Shown here piece after piece: positions 8,179 through 16,629 of a stretch of 64,000 nucleotides of DNA. How positions within the stretch are numbered: the first letter of the stretch is position 1; the number at the start of each line of letters is the position of its first letter. Both the position numbers and the translations under genes were made by a program. The notes beneath the pieces were generated by a model, which was given only the letters and a program-made list of their open reading frames with translations, made no database searches and was not told the DNA's origin. Source of the DNA: Amycolatopsis sp. A133 (GTDB taxonomy: Bacteria > Actinomycetota > Actinomycetes > Mycobacteriales > Pseudonocardiaceae); assembly GCF_031082405.1 (NCBI RefSeq), contig NZ_JAVHJU010000007.1, forward strand, positions 248,001-312,000, in the 5' to 3' direction.

Positions 8179-9351
8179 ATGCCTTACTACCGGCGAGTAG
8201 GCGAGATCCCGCACAAGCGGCACACCGCGTTCCGGAAGCCGGACGGCGGGCTCTACGCCGAGGAGCTGATGGGCGTCGAGGGCTTCTCCGCCGACTCCGC
8301 GCTGCTCTACCACCGCGGGCTGCCGACGGCGATCGTCGACGCCGTCGCGGTCGCGGAGGACCGCGGGTCGCTCACCCCGAACCACCCGCTCAAGCCGCGG
8401 GCGTTCCGGACCCAGGACCTGAAGTTCGGCGGCGAAGCCGACGCGGTGACCGACCGGCGCCGCCTGTTCGGCAACAACGACGTCACCATCGGGTTCGTCA
8501 CGGCGACCGCTCCCAGCCCGCTGTACCGCAACGCGGCCGGCGACGAGCTGTTCTACGTCCACGGCGGCTCCGCGACCTTCGAGACGATCTACGGCCGCCT
8601 GGAGGTCGGCGACGGCGACTACGTCGTGATCCCGACGTCGTGCACCTACCGGGTCGTCCCCCACGGCGAGGTCAACCTCTTCACCCTCGAGGCGCGCGGG
8701 CACATCGGGCCGCCGAAGCGGTACCTGTCGGCGAAGGGCCAGTTCCTGGAGCACTCGCCGTACTGCGAGCGCGACATCCGCGGCCCGTCGGAACCGCTGC
8801 TGGAAGACGGCGAGGACGTCGAGGTGCTCGTGCGGCACCGCGCCGGGCTGACCCGCTACACCTACGCGACGCACCCCTTCGACGTCGTCGGCTGGGACGG
8901 CTGCCTCTACCCGTGGGTGTTCAACATCGACGACTTCGAGCCGATCACCGGCCGGGTGCACCAGCCGCCGCCCGTGCACCAGACGTTCGAGGGGCCCAAC
9001 TTCGTCGTCTGCTCCTTCTGCCCGCGGAAGGTCGACTACCGCGAGGGCGCGATCCCGGTGCCGTACAACCACGCGAACGTCGACTCCGACGAGCTGATGT
9101 TCTACGTGCGCGGCAACTACGAGGCCCGCAAGGGCTCGGGAATCGGGATCGGCTCCCTCTCGCTGCACCCGTCCGGCTTCACGCACGGCCCGCAGCCGGG
9201 CGCGGCGGAAGCGTCGATCGGCGCGGAATTCTTCGACGAGACCGCGGTCATGGTCGACACGTTCGCGCCGCTGGAGCTCGGCGAAGCCGCCGACGCGTCC
9301 GAGGACCCCGGCTACGCGTGGACGTGGTCGCGCCGCGGCCCTAAGTCATAG
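8179..9351 (+). CDS. hmgA: Homogentisate 1,2-dioxygenase
   Basis: Non-heme Fe(II) enzyme that opens the homogentisate ring to maleylacetoacetate in tyrosine and phenylalanine degradation. The protein is 390 residues, shorter than the roughly 440 of Pseudomonas and animal forms but usual for actinobacteria. Iron-ligand candidates are H and E in PYNHANVDSDELMFYV (about residues 294-309) and H in LHPSGFTHGP (about 332-341), matching H335/E341/H371 of the human enzyme. AGGGG lies 8 nt before the ATG. Maleylacetoacetate isomerase and fumarylacetoacetase are not in the window. Confidence 0.93.
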   Translation: MPYYRRVGEIPHKRHTAFRKPDGGLYAEELMGVEGFSADSALLYHRGLPTAIVDAVAVAEDRGSLTPNHPLKPRAFRTQDLKFGGEADAVTDRRRLFGNNDVTIGFVTATAPSPLYRNAAGDELFYVHGGSATFETIYGRLEVGDGDYVVIPTSCTYRVVPHGEVNLFTLEARGHIGPPKRYLSAKGQFLEHSPYCERDIRGPSEPLLEDGEDVEVLVRHRAGLTRYTYATHPFDVVGWDGCLYPWVFNIDDFEPITGRVHQPPPVHQTFEGPNFVVCSFCPRKVDYREGAIPVPYNHANVDSDELMFYVRGNYEARKGSGIGIGSLSLHPSGFTHGPQPGAAEASIGAEFFDETAVMVDTFAPLELGEAADASEDPGYAWTWSRRGPKS

Positions 9352-9432
9352 TCAAGTTTCGGGAAATACCGTCCCCTCTCCGTTCCGGCGCCCGGATAAT
9401 GGCATTCCGGGTGGCGGAACGGGGAGGGTTCG

Positions 9433-11244
9433 ATGATCAATTCCCAACCAGCGCGGCAGAAGCGGGGAAAAATTCTCCCCTTCCTGGCCGCGATCGTGGT
9501 CGCCGCCGGGTTGATCATCGGAATCCGGTACTGGACCAGCAGCTCGAGCGACGACGCCGACGCGCCGAAATGCTCGGGTGCCGACGCGGTCGCGCTCACC
9601 ATCGCGTCTTCCCCGGAAAAGGCCGGAATAGTCCAAGAGGCCGCGAAGGCCTACTCCGGACGGTCGGTCGCCGGGCACTGCGTCGACGTCGTCGTGAAGT
9701 CGAAGTCGTCGGGAATCGCGATGCAGGCGCTGGCGAACGGCTGGAACGAAGCCACCGACGGGCCGCGCCCGGACGTCTGGACGCCGGCCGCGAGCGGCTG
9801 GGTCAACCTGCTGCGCGTCAACGCGAAGGGCGACACCGGCTCGATCGTGCCCGACGGCGATCCGCAGTCGATCGCCAACGCGCCGCTGGTCGTCGCGATG
9901 CCGAAGCCGATGGCCGAAGCGCTCGGCTGGCCCGGCAAGGCGATCGGCTGGACGGACCTGGCCGCGCTGGCCACCGACCCGGCGGGCTGGGCGAAGTACG
10001 GCCACCCGGAGTGGGGCAGGTTCCGGCTCGGCAAGACGAACCCGAACATCTCGACGTCGGGCCTGAACGCCACGATCGGTGCCTACTACGCCGCCACCGG
10101 CACGTCGTCGGACCTCACCGCGGCCGCGCTCGAGAAGCCGGACGCGAAGCAGTTCGTCACGAACATCGAGCAGGCGATCGTGCACTACGGCGACACCACG
10201 CTCACCTTCCTGACCAACCTGCAGAAGGCCGACGACAAGGGCGCGGCGCTGTCGTACATCTCGGCGGTCACCGTCGAGGAGAACTCGCTGATCGGCTACA
10301 ACCAGGGCAACCCGACGAACGACCCGGCCAAGGTCGGGCAGCACGGACCGCCGAAGGTGCCGCTGGTGGCGATCTACCCGGGTGACGGGACGCTGAACTC
10401 CGACCACCCGTTCGTCACGTTGAACTGGGCCGACCAGACGCGCAAGCAGATCGCCGCGGACTTCCTGGGCTACCTGCGGATGGACGAGACGCAGGCGAAG
10501 TTCGCCGCGCTCGGCTTCCGGTCGTTCGATGGCAAGCCGGGCCCGCAGGCGACCCCCGCGAACGGCGTTCAGCCGGACGCGAAGATCACCTTCCTGCGGC
10601 CGCCGTCGCCGTCGGTGCTGTCGAAGCTGCTGGCGTCGTGGACAGACCTGCGCAAGAAGGCGAACGTGCTGCTGGTGGTGGACGTCTCGGGCTCGATGGG
10701 CGATGAGGTGAAGGGCACCGGCAAGAGCAAGATCGACCTGGCGAAGCAGGCCGCGATCGACTCGCTCGGCCAGTTCGTGCCGCGGGACCAGGTCGGGCTC
10801 TGGCAGTTCTCGACCCGCCTCGACGGCGACAAGGACTACCAGGAGCTGCTCCCGGTCCAGGCGCTCGGGACCGGCGGCAAGGAGACGCTGGCGATGCGGC
10901 TGAGCGGGCTGACACCCCAGTCCGGCACGGGGCTGTACGACTCGTCGCTGGCCGCGTACGAGTACCTGAAGGCCCACCTCGACCCGGCGGCGATCAACGC
11001 GGTCGTGGTGCTCACCGACGGCCGCAACGAGGACTCCGGCGGCATCGACCTGGAGCACCTGGTGCCGCAGCTGCGTCCGGAGGGCAACGCGGAATCGGTC
11101 CGGCTGTTCACGATCGCCTACGGCTCGGACGCCGACCAGGACGTGCTGAAGCAGATCGCGGAGGCGACCGCGGGTTCGGAGTACGACTCGTCCAAACCGG
11201 ACTCGATCAACCAGGTCTTCACGTCCGTGATCTCGAATTTCTGA
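9433..11244 (+). CDS. Substrate-binding and VWA domain protein
   Basis: A 603-residue protein, probably anchored outside the cell by one N-terminal helix (about residues 14-34). Residues about 45-390 resemble an ABC-type extracellular solute-binding protein (SGIAMQALANGW, YPGDGTLNSDHPF). Residues about 408-603 form a von Willebrand A domain with a complete MIDAS start DVSGSMGD near 417 and VVVLTDGRNED. GGGGAGGG lies 4 nt before the ATG. No permease or ATPase gene is adjacent, so a sensing or adhesive role is more likely than uptake. Its stop overlaps the next gene as TGATG. Confidence 0.82.
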   Translation: MINSQPARQKRGKILPFLAAIVVAAGLIIGIRYWTSSSSDDADAPKCSGADAVALTIASSPEKAGIVQEAAKAYSGRSVAGHCVDVVVKSKSSGIAMQALANGWNEATDGPRPDVWTPAASGWVNLLRVNAKGDTGSIVPDGDPQSIANAPLVVAMPKPMAEALGWPGKAIGWTDLAALATDPAGWAKYGHPEWGRFRLGKTNPNISTSGLNATIGAYYAATGTSSDLTAAALEKPDAKQFVTNIEQAIVHYGDTTLTFLTNLQKADDKGAALSYISAVTVEENSLIGYNQGNPTNDPAKVGQHGPPKVPLVAIYPGDGTLNSDHPFVTLNWADQTRKQIAADFLGYLRMDETQAKFAALGFRSFDGKPGPQATPANGVQPDAKITFLRPPSPSVLSKLLASWTDLRKKANVLLVVDVSGSMGDEVKGTGKSKIDLAKQAAIDSLGQFVPRDQVGLWQFSTRLDGDKDYQELLPVQALGTGGKETLAMRLSGLTPQSGTGLYDSSLAAYEYLKAHLDPAAINAVVVLTDGRNEDSGGIDLEHLVPQLRPEGNAESVRLFTIAYGSDADQDVLKQIAEATAGSEYDSSKPDSINQVFTSVISNF

Positions 11245-11981
11245 TGAAGTTCGCCCGTGAGCTCGCCGAACCGTGGGGGCTGCTGCTCGCCGCCACGTCG
11301 GCCGGGGTGGCGTGGGCCGTGCAGCTGCCGGTCGTGGCCGCCGTCGGGGTCGGGGTGGCGGTGCTCGCCGCGCGGGCGGGCGTGGCCGTGGCAACCCGCG
11401 AGAAGGAGCCCGCACCGCGCGAAGTGCGGGTGCTCAACGTCGCCGCCGGGTCGGCCGAGGAGAACTGGCTGCACCGGGCGTCGGCCGCGGCGGCGGGGTT
11501 CGCCTCGCTGAGCGGCTCGCTCGCGTCCGGCCCGCTCGCCGACCGCGTCGCGGACATGGAGCCGGTGGTCCAGGAGACGCTGTCGACGCTCAACCGCCTG
11601 GCGGGCCGCGCTTCGGCGACCGGCCTGGCCCTGTCCCGGGTCGACCTCGACGCCGTCGCCCACGAACGACGTCGGCTGCAACGCGAGCTGCGCACGGCCA
11701 ACCCGGAGGTGCGAAGCGACCTCGAGCAGGCACTGACGGCGGTGCAGGCCCAGGCGGACGTCCACGCGCGGCTGTCGGGCGCCCGCAACAAGCTGCTGGC
11801 CCAGCTGCAGTCGGGGGCACTCGGCCTGGACAGCCTGGTGGCCCGCGTGGCGGAGCTGACGGCGGCGACCACGGACATCGCGGTGGACACCGGCGCGGTC
11901 CGCGAGCTGAGCGACCAGCTGGAGGGCATCCGGCAGGGCGTGCTCGAGACCGAGCAGGCGACCCGGAAGTCGCTGGGTTAA
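11244..11981 (+). CDS. Membrane-anchored coiled-coil protein coupled to the VWA gene
   Basis: Unrecognised 245-residue protein. Two hydrophobic stretches near residues 10-45 form a hairpin-like membrane anchor, followed by a charged stretch and a long alpha-helical, coiled-coil-rich region (about 75-245: RRRLQRELRTANPEVRSDLEQAL and on). The ATG overlaps the VWA stop by one base (TGATG), a strong sign of coupled translation, so the two products probably act together at the membrane. The stop forms a TTAA shared with the convergent MFS gene. Confidence 0.7.
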   Translation: MKFARELAEPWGLLLAATSAGVAWAVQLPVVAAVGVGVAVLAARAGVAVATREKEPAPREVRVLNVAAGSAEENWLHRASAAAAGFASLSGSLASGPLADRVADMEPVVQETLSTLNRLAGRASATGLALSRVDLDAVAHERRRLQRELRTANPEVRSDLEQALTAVQAQADVHARLSGARNKLLAQLQSGALGLDSLVARVAELTAATTDIAVDTGAVRELSDQLEGIRQGVLETEQATRKSLG

Positions 11982-13189
11982 GCGGCCACCGGCGTCCGGT
12001 CGTGCCGGGGCAGCAGCAGCGGCGTCGCCAGCACGAGGATCCCGGCGACCCCGATCGCCACGCGCGGCCCCGCGACGCCGGCGAGCAGGCCCCAGATCGC
12101 GGTCAGCGTGGCGATCGCCGCCTTGGTGCTGACCGACCACGCCGAGAGCGTCCGCGCGATGCGGTCCGGCGGGAGCTGTTCGAGCCGGTAGGTCGCGAGC
12201 ACCGGGTTGAAGACGCTGCAGCACACGATCAGACCGAGCTCGACGACCATGACGTACCCCAGCCCGCCGGGGCCGGCCGGGATGAAGGCGAGCGCGAGCA
12301 GCCAGCACGCCCTCAGCGCGCCCGCCGTGACCAGGACGGGGTGGCGGCCGAACCGCTCGACGAGCCGCGGGGTCAGCCGCGAGCCGGCGAGCCCGCCGAG
12401 GCACGGCACCGCGAACGCGAGCCCGTACTGCCAGGGCGTGAACCCGAGCTGGTTCAGCATCAGCACGGCGAGCAGCGGCTCGGTGCCCATGACCAGGCCG
12501 TTGAACACCATGGCGTTGAGGAGCAGCGGCCGCAGGCCCGGGTGGGCCAGCAGGAACCGCCACCCGTCGGCGAGATCGCTGACGCGCAGCCGGGCGGCGT
12601 TGCGCGGGCGCGGTTCGTCCCCGCCGATGGCGCGGATCCCGAGTGCGGAGAGCAGGAAGCTGACGGCGTTGGCGACCACCGACGTCACCGGCCCGAACAG
12701 CGCGAACGCCGCCCCGCCGAGCGGCGGGCCGAGCGCGGTGGCGGTCCAGTTCGTCGATTCGAACCGGCCGTTCGCCACGAGCAGGTCCTCAGGCGGCACG
12801 AGCCCCTTGAGGAAGGCGCCGCTCGCCGAGGTGAACGTGATGTCCGCCGCGGCGACGACCACCGACACGGCGAGGAGCTGGGCGAAGCTCAGCACGCCGA
12901 GGGCGTAGCAGGCGGGCACGCTGATCAGCGCGGCGAACCGGACCAGGTCCATGCCCACCATCACCGGCCGCTTCCGGCGGCGATCGACCCACGGCCCGAG
13001 CGGCACGGCCACGAGCGCACCGACCGCGGGCCCGACGGCGGCCAGCGCCGAGACGGCGGCGGGCCCGGCGTGCAGCACGAGGATCGCCAGCATCGGGAAG
13101 GCGCCGAACCCGAGCCACGTCCCGAACGCGCTCACGGCGTAAGCCGACCAGAGCCACCTGAACCGCGGTCCCAGCGACCGCCCGCGCAT
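11978..13189 (-). CDS. MFS transporter
   Basis: Twelve-helix major facilitator of about 403 residues beginning MRGRSLGPRFRWLWSAYAVS. The loop motif GPWVDRRRKRPVMVG (about residues 55-70) is the typical G-x3-D-R-x-R-R between helices 2 and 3. It resembles macrolide or efflux-type MFS proteins with DUF894-like sequence (GAFLKGLVPPEDLLVANG). The ATG at 13189 is preferred over 13252 because the latter would run into the palindromic operator and lacks membrane-protein sequence. Divergent from the LysR gene, which probably regulates it. Confidence 0.85.
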   Translation of the reverse strand: MRGRSLGPRFRWLWSAYAVSAFGTWLGFGAFPMLAILVLHAGPAAVSALAAVGPAVGALVAVPLGPWVDRRRKRPVMVGMDLVRFAALISVPACYALGVLSFAQLLAVSVVVAAADITFTSASGAFLKGLVPPEDLLVANGRFESTNWTATALGPPLGGAAFALFGPVTSVVANAVSFLLSALGIRAIGGDEPRPRNAARLRVSDLADGWRFLLAHPGLRPLLLNAMVFNGLVMGTEPLLAVLMLNQLGFTPWQYGLAFAVPCLGGLAGSRLTPRLVERFGRHPVLVTAGALRACWLLALAFIPAGPGGLGYVMVVELGLIVCCSVFNPVLATYRLEQLPPDRIARTLSAWSVSTKAAIATLTAIWGLLAGVAGPRVAIGVAGILVLATPLLLPRHDRTPVAA

Positions 13190-13249
13190 CACCGGGAGAT
13201 CAAAGCCGGGAACGGCCGCGCGGGGCAAACAACCGACGCGGCGGCGTGC

Positions 13250-13266
13250 CACAACGCCGCGTTGTG
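13250..13266. promoter_or_regulatory. 17-bp palindrome between MFS and LysR genes
   Basis: CACAACGC, one base, GCGTTGTG: perfect 8-bp arms around a single central C. It lies in the 95-bp gap between the chosen divergent starts, where LysR regulators usually bind. The palindrome argues against the earlier start codons that overlap it. Confidence 0.5.
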
Positions 13267-13284
13267 AATCTAGAGTCGGTCGTC

Positions 13285-14211
13285 GTGGACCTCGAGGCCG
13301 TGCGCACCTTCGTCGCCGCCGTGGAGGCGGGCCGGTTCCAGGACGCCGCCACGGACCTGTCGATCACGCAGCAAGCCGTCTCGAAGCGCATCGCCGCGCT
13401 GGAGAAGACCCTCGGGGCCCGGCTGTTCACGCGCACCGCCCGCGGCGCCCGGCTGACCGGTGACGGCGAGGCGTTCCTCCCCCACGCCCGCGAGCTGCTG
13501 TCGGCCGAGCTGCGTGCGCTGGCGTCGGTGCGCACCGGGCCGCTGCGGGTCGACGTCATCGGCCGGCGGCTGGGCCCGGCTACGTTGCTGCGCGGATTCC
13601 ACGAGGCCCACCCGGACGTCGCGTTGGAGGTCGTGACGCTCCTCGACACCGCGGTCGCCGCGATCCGGGACGGCTCGATCGATGCGTCGTTCCGCGCCGT
13701 CCTCGCGCTGCCCGAGGACCTCGAGGCGCAGTGGGTGCTCGACGAGCCGATCCAGCTGTTGTGCGGCCCCGGGCACCCGCTCGCCGAATCGCCTTCGGTG
13801 GCCCCGGCCGAGCTGGCCGGGCACCGGATCTGGCTGCCCGGCGTGGTGCCCGGGACCGAGTGGGGCGCGTACTACGCCGAGTTCGCGGCCGCGTTCGGCC
13901 TGTCGATCGACGCCGCCGGTCCGAACTTCGGCACCGAGGTCGTCCTGGACACGATCGCGGCGTCGACGGAGGTGGCGACCCTGGTCGGGGCGGGGAGCCG
14001 GGTGTTGTGGCCACCCGAGCACGACCTGCGGCGCGTGCCGGTCGAAGGGCCCGTGCCGGTGTACCCGCATTCACTGGTGTGGCGCCGAGGCAACGCGCAC
14101 CCCGGGCTCGCCGCGCTGCGGCGTCACCTCGCGAAGAGCGAGCGCGCCGCCGATGCGTGGCGGCCGGACTGGGCGCGCTACCCCAGCCAGACCGTGCCCA
14201 GCACCGGGTAG
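13285..14211 (+). CDS. LysR family transcriptional regulator
   Basis: Regulator of 308 residues. The N-terminal winged helix (VDLEAVRTFVAAVEAGRF, then TQQAVSKRIAALEKTLGARL) is followed by a two-lobed effector domain (from about residue 88). The GTG at 13285 fits the family N-terminus; starts at 13246 or 13264 fall in the palindromic operator. Divergent from an MFS exporter, the usual arrangement for regulator and target. Its 3' end overlaps the convergent gene by 34 nt (14178-14211). Confidence 0.85.
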   Translation: MDLEAVRTFVAAVEAGRFQDAATDLSITQQAVSKRIAALEKTLGARLFTRTARGARLTGDGEAFLPHARELLSAELRALASVRTGPLRVDVIGRRLGPATLLRGFHEAHPDVALEVVTLLDTAVAAIRDGSIDASFRAVLALPEDLEAQWVLDEPIQLLCGPGHPLAESPSVAPAELAGHRIWLPGVVPGTEWGAYYAEFAAAFGLSIDAAGPNFGTEVVLDTIAASTEVATLVGAGSRVLWPPEHDLRRVPVEGPVPVYPHSLVWRRGNAHPGLAALRRHLAKSERAADAWRPDWARYPSQTVPSTG

Positions 14212-15206
14212 CCCGGGAGGCCCGTCTTGGCTGCGCCCGGCTTGGGTGCTCCGGCGATCCACAGGCGGCCCGTGGCCGCGATGTTGGCGGCCATCGACGG
14301 GTCCGCCTTGGGGAGGCGGAACGGGACCACGCGGCCGTCGGCGAGCATGGTCAGGCCGCTCAGCCTGGCCGCGCCGTGGCGGCCCATGCGGACCGGGCCG
14401 TCGGGGACCGCGCGCAGCTCCGTCCAGTGGTCGGCCGCGAGGGGGCGGGCGAGGGCCAACGAGCGCAGGACGGCCGCGAGCGCGCCCAGCAGCGCGCCGG
14501 CTCCGGACGTCCACGCGATCCAGCCCACGGCCGGGAAGTCGAGCCCGACCCAGCCCGCGAACAGGGCCAGCACCAGCAGGAACGCCGCCGTCGCGCGCAG
14601 GTCGCGGGCGATCTGGCGGCGGTGGGCGGTCAGCACCGGGTCGAGCCTCGGGGAACCGGACCCGGCCGGTTCCGGCACCGGCGACGCACCCGGCGGAGGC
14701 GTGTCGTGGATCCGGGCGCGGCGGACCCGCACCACGCCGGGGAAACCGACGAACACCTTCGGGCCCCGCCCCAGCAGCCAGACGCGCCGGTGCCCGGCCA
14801 CCAGCAGCCGGTGCGCTTCGTCGAGCCGGACGCGCAGCCAGCGGCCGTCCGGCAGGCGCACGCCGACCGTCCGCCCGGCCGCGACCAGGCCGCCGGCGGT
14901 GATGTCCACCTGCCGGAACGCTTCCCGCTTCAGCCGCGTCTCGGGCACCCGGACGTACGCGCGGTACAACCACCACGCCTCGATCGAGCCGGCCAGCACG
15001 AACGTGCCGAGCGCCAGCGCCACCCCCGCGCCGGCAACGAACTGGGCGACGCCGAACACGACGAAGAACCCGGCCACCAGCCGCCGGTTCACCGTGTCGC
15101 GGCCGAGGCGGTCGAGGTACTCGCCGAAGATCGGCAGTGCCCCGGACGGCATGGCGGGGTCGAGTTCGAAAGCGCGGACGCGCTCGGGGACCGGGACGAT
15201 CGGCAC
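14178..15206 (-). CDS. Unknown membrane protein
   Basis: Unrecognised protein of about 342 residues. Two pairs of membrane helices are visible (about residues 43-80 and 205-250), separated by a soluble region with PH- or OB-like beta strands (GRTVGVRLPDGRWLRVRLDE, WLLGRGPKVFVGFPGVVRV). Start uncertain: GTG at 15206 has GGGGG 6 nt upstream, while an upstream in-frame GTG at 15260 would add codons with low third-position GC (AGT, TTG, AAA, AGG), unlike the rest. The last 34 nt overlap the LysR gene. Confidence 0.6.
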   Translation of the reverse strand: MPIVPVPERVRAFELDPAMPSGALPIFGEYLDRLGRDTVNRRLVAGFFVVFGVAQFVAGAGVALALGTFVLAGSIEAWWLYRAYVRVPETRLKREAFRQVDITAGGLVAAGRTVGVRLPDGRWLRVRLDEAHRLLVAGHRRVWLLGRGPKVFVGFPGVVRVRRARIHDTPPPGASPVPEPAGSGSPRLDPVLTAHRRQIARDLRATAAFLLVLALFAGWVGLDFPAVGWIAWTSGAGALLGALAAVLRSLALARPLAADHWTELRAVPDGPVRMGRHGAARLSGLTMLADGRVVPFRLPKADPSMAANIAATGRLWIAGAPKPGAAKTGLPGYPVLGTVWLG

Positions 15207-15326
15207 GCGGAACCCCCAGGGGGTCGGAACGGTTACCGGCCTTTTCGACAAACTGGGCACCGGCGTTACCGGATGCGCCGTTCAGCGGAATGGACGTGAT
15301 CGCCACGACTATCCAGACCGGCAAAT

Positions 15327-15345
15327 TCAGGTTAGGCTCACCTAA
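15327..15345. promoter_or_regulatory. IdeR/DmdR iron box
   Basis: TCAGGTTAGGCTCACCTAA matches 17 of 19 positions of the actinobacterial iron-box consensus TTAGGTTAGGCTAACCTAA. It ends 14 nt before the start codon of the DUF2470 gene, overlapping the ribosome-binding-site leader, a position expected for repression by Fe(II)-IdeR when iron is plentiful. Confidence 0.85.
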
Positions 15346-15359
15346 GTAGGAGGGGAGCC

Positions 15360-16154
15360 GTGACCGAGGCCCCCACATCCGTCCGCCGCCCGCCGGCACC
15401 GAACCCCGCCGAGCGCGCCAAGACGATCGCGACCCGCAACGGCCCCGCGTCGTTGCTGCCCACCTGCGATCGCGCCGACCTCAGCGGCGAGCGCGTCGTG
15501 CCGGTCCTGCACCACGTGCACCACAGCGGCAGCGTCAGCGTGCTGCTGCCCGACGACCACCCGATGATCGGCGCGGCGAAGCAGACCCAGCGCGGGGAGC
15601 TGGCCGTGATGGTCGAGCTCGCCGACCAGGCCCCGGTCGCCCTGCGGGAACCGATCCGCGGGCTGCTGTGGATCACCGGCTGGCTGCGGCCGCTCTCGCC
15701 GGTGTCCGCCCGCGCGCGGGCCGTGGCGATCGCCGAGACCCGGCCGGACGAGCGGCTCCTCGACGTCGGCCACGGCGTGACGCTGCTGCGGCTCACCCCG
15801 GCGTCGCTCGTGCTCGCCGACGCCGAGGGCACGCACTCGCTGCGCCCGCACATGTTCAGCGCCGCGCCGCCGGACCCGTTCCACGACTACGAGGCCCGGT
15901 GGCTGCGGCACCTGGAGAGCGACCACTCCGACGTCGTCGAGCAGCTGGCGAAGCACCTGCCGGCGGCGCTGCGCGGCGGCCGGATCCGCCCGCTCGGGCT
16001 CGACCGGTTCGGGCTGCGGCTGCGCGTCGAGTCCGACACGGGCGACCACGACGTGCGGCTGGCGTTCTCGAAGTCCGTCGACGACCCGTCGCAGCTCGCG
16101 TCGGAGCTGCGACGGCTGGTCGGCTGCCCGTTCCTGCGCGGGCGGTCAGGCTAG
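15360..16154 (+). CDS. Iron-regulated DUF2470 domain protein
   Basis: Soluble 264-residue protein. The N-terminal part (about residues 20-165) resembles a split-barrel flavin/heme-binding fold of pyridoxamine-oxidase type, and the C-terminal part (about 180-260, DVVEQLAKHLPAAL, then RFGLRLRVE) is the DUF2470 domain found in HugZ-like heme-utilisation proteins and in siderophore loci. AGGAGGGG precedes the GTG start. The iron box directly upstream supports a role in iron or heme acquisition; the precise reaction is not shown. The 3' end overlaps the convergent PPOX gene by 9 nt. Confidence 0.8.
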   Translation: MTEAPTSVRRPPAPNPAERAKTIATRNGPASLLPTCDRADLSGERVVPVLHHVHHSGSVSVLLPDDHPMIGAAKQTQRGELAVMVELADQAPVALREPIRGLLWITGWLRPLSPVSARARAVAIAETRPDERLLDVGHGVTLLRLTPASLVLADAEGTHSLRPHMFSAAPPDPFHDYEARWLRHLESDHSDVVEQLAKHLPAALRGGRIRPLGLDRFGLRLRVESDTGDHDVRLAFSKSVDDPSQLASELRRLVGCPFLRGRSG

Positions 16155-16607
16155 CTCGGCGGGGAAGCCGCCCTTCGCGATCGGCCCCCAGCTTTCGATC
16201 GTGACGCGGATGATGCTCTTGCCCTGCTTGACCATGGCTTCGCGGTATTCGTCCCAGTCCGGGTGTTCGCCCGAAATGCTGCGGAAGTAGTCCACGAGCG
16301 GCTCGACCGAATCCGGGACGTCCAGCACCTCGGCGGTGCCGTTGAGCTGGACCCACTGGTCGTTCCACTCGTCGGACAGCACGCAGGCCGAGACCTGCGG
16401 GTTGCGCTTGACGTTCACGACCTTCGCGCGCTTCGGGTAGGTCGAGACGACCAGCCGGCCCTCGGCGTCGGCGCCGCACGTGACCGGCGAGAGCTGCGGG
16501 CCGCCGTCGGCCTTCGTGGTCAGCAGGATCGCGCGGTGGCGGGTCGACAGGAATTCGACCAGCGCGGCGCGGTCGACGGTTTCGTTGGTGGCGATGCTCC
16601 TCGGCAT
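16146..16607 (-). CDS. PPOX-class (F420- or flavin-dependent) oxidoreductase
   Basis: Split-barrel protein of 153 residues in the pyridoxamine-5'-phosphate-oxidase superfamily. Typical features are RHRAILLTTKADGGPQLSPV near residues 23-42 and VSTYPKRAKVVNVKRNPQV near 54-72. Many actinobacterial members use coenzyme F420; the cofactor here cannot be read from sequence alone. The ATG at 16607 was chosen because the conserved domain starts about 10 residues later. Divergent from the CPBP gene with a 22-bp gap. Confidence 0.8.
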   Translation of the reverse strand: MPRSIATNETVDRAALVEFLSTRHRAILLTTKADGGPQLSPVTCGADAEGRLVVSTYPKRAKVVNVKRNPQVSACVLSDEWNDQWVQLNGTAEVLDVPDSVEPLVDYFRSISGEHPDWDEYREAMVKQGKSIIRVTIESWGPIAKGGFPAELA

Positions 16608-16629
16608 ACCCCGAAGGTAGCGTGCGTCC

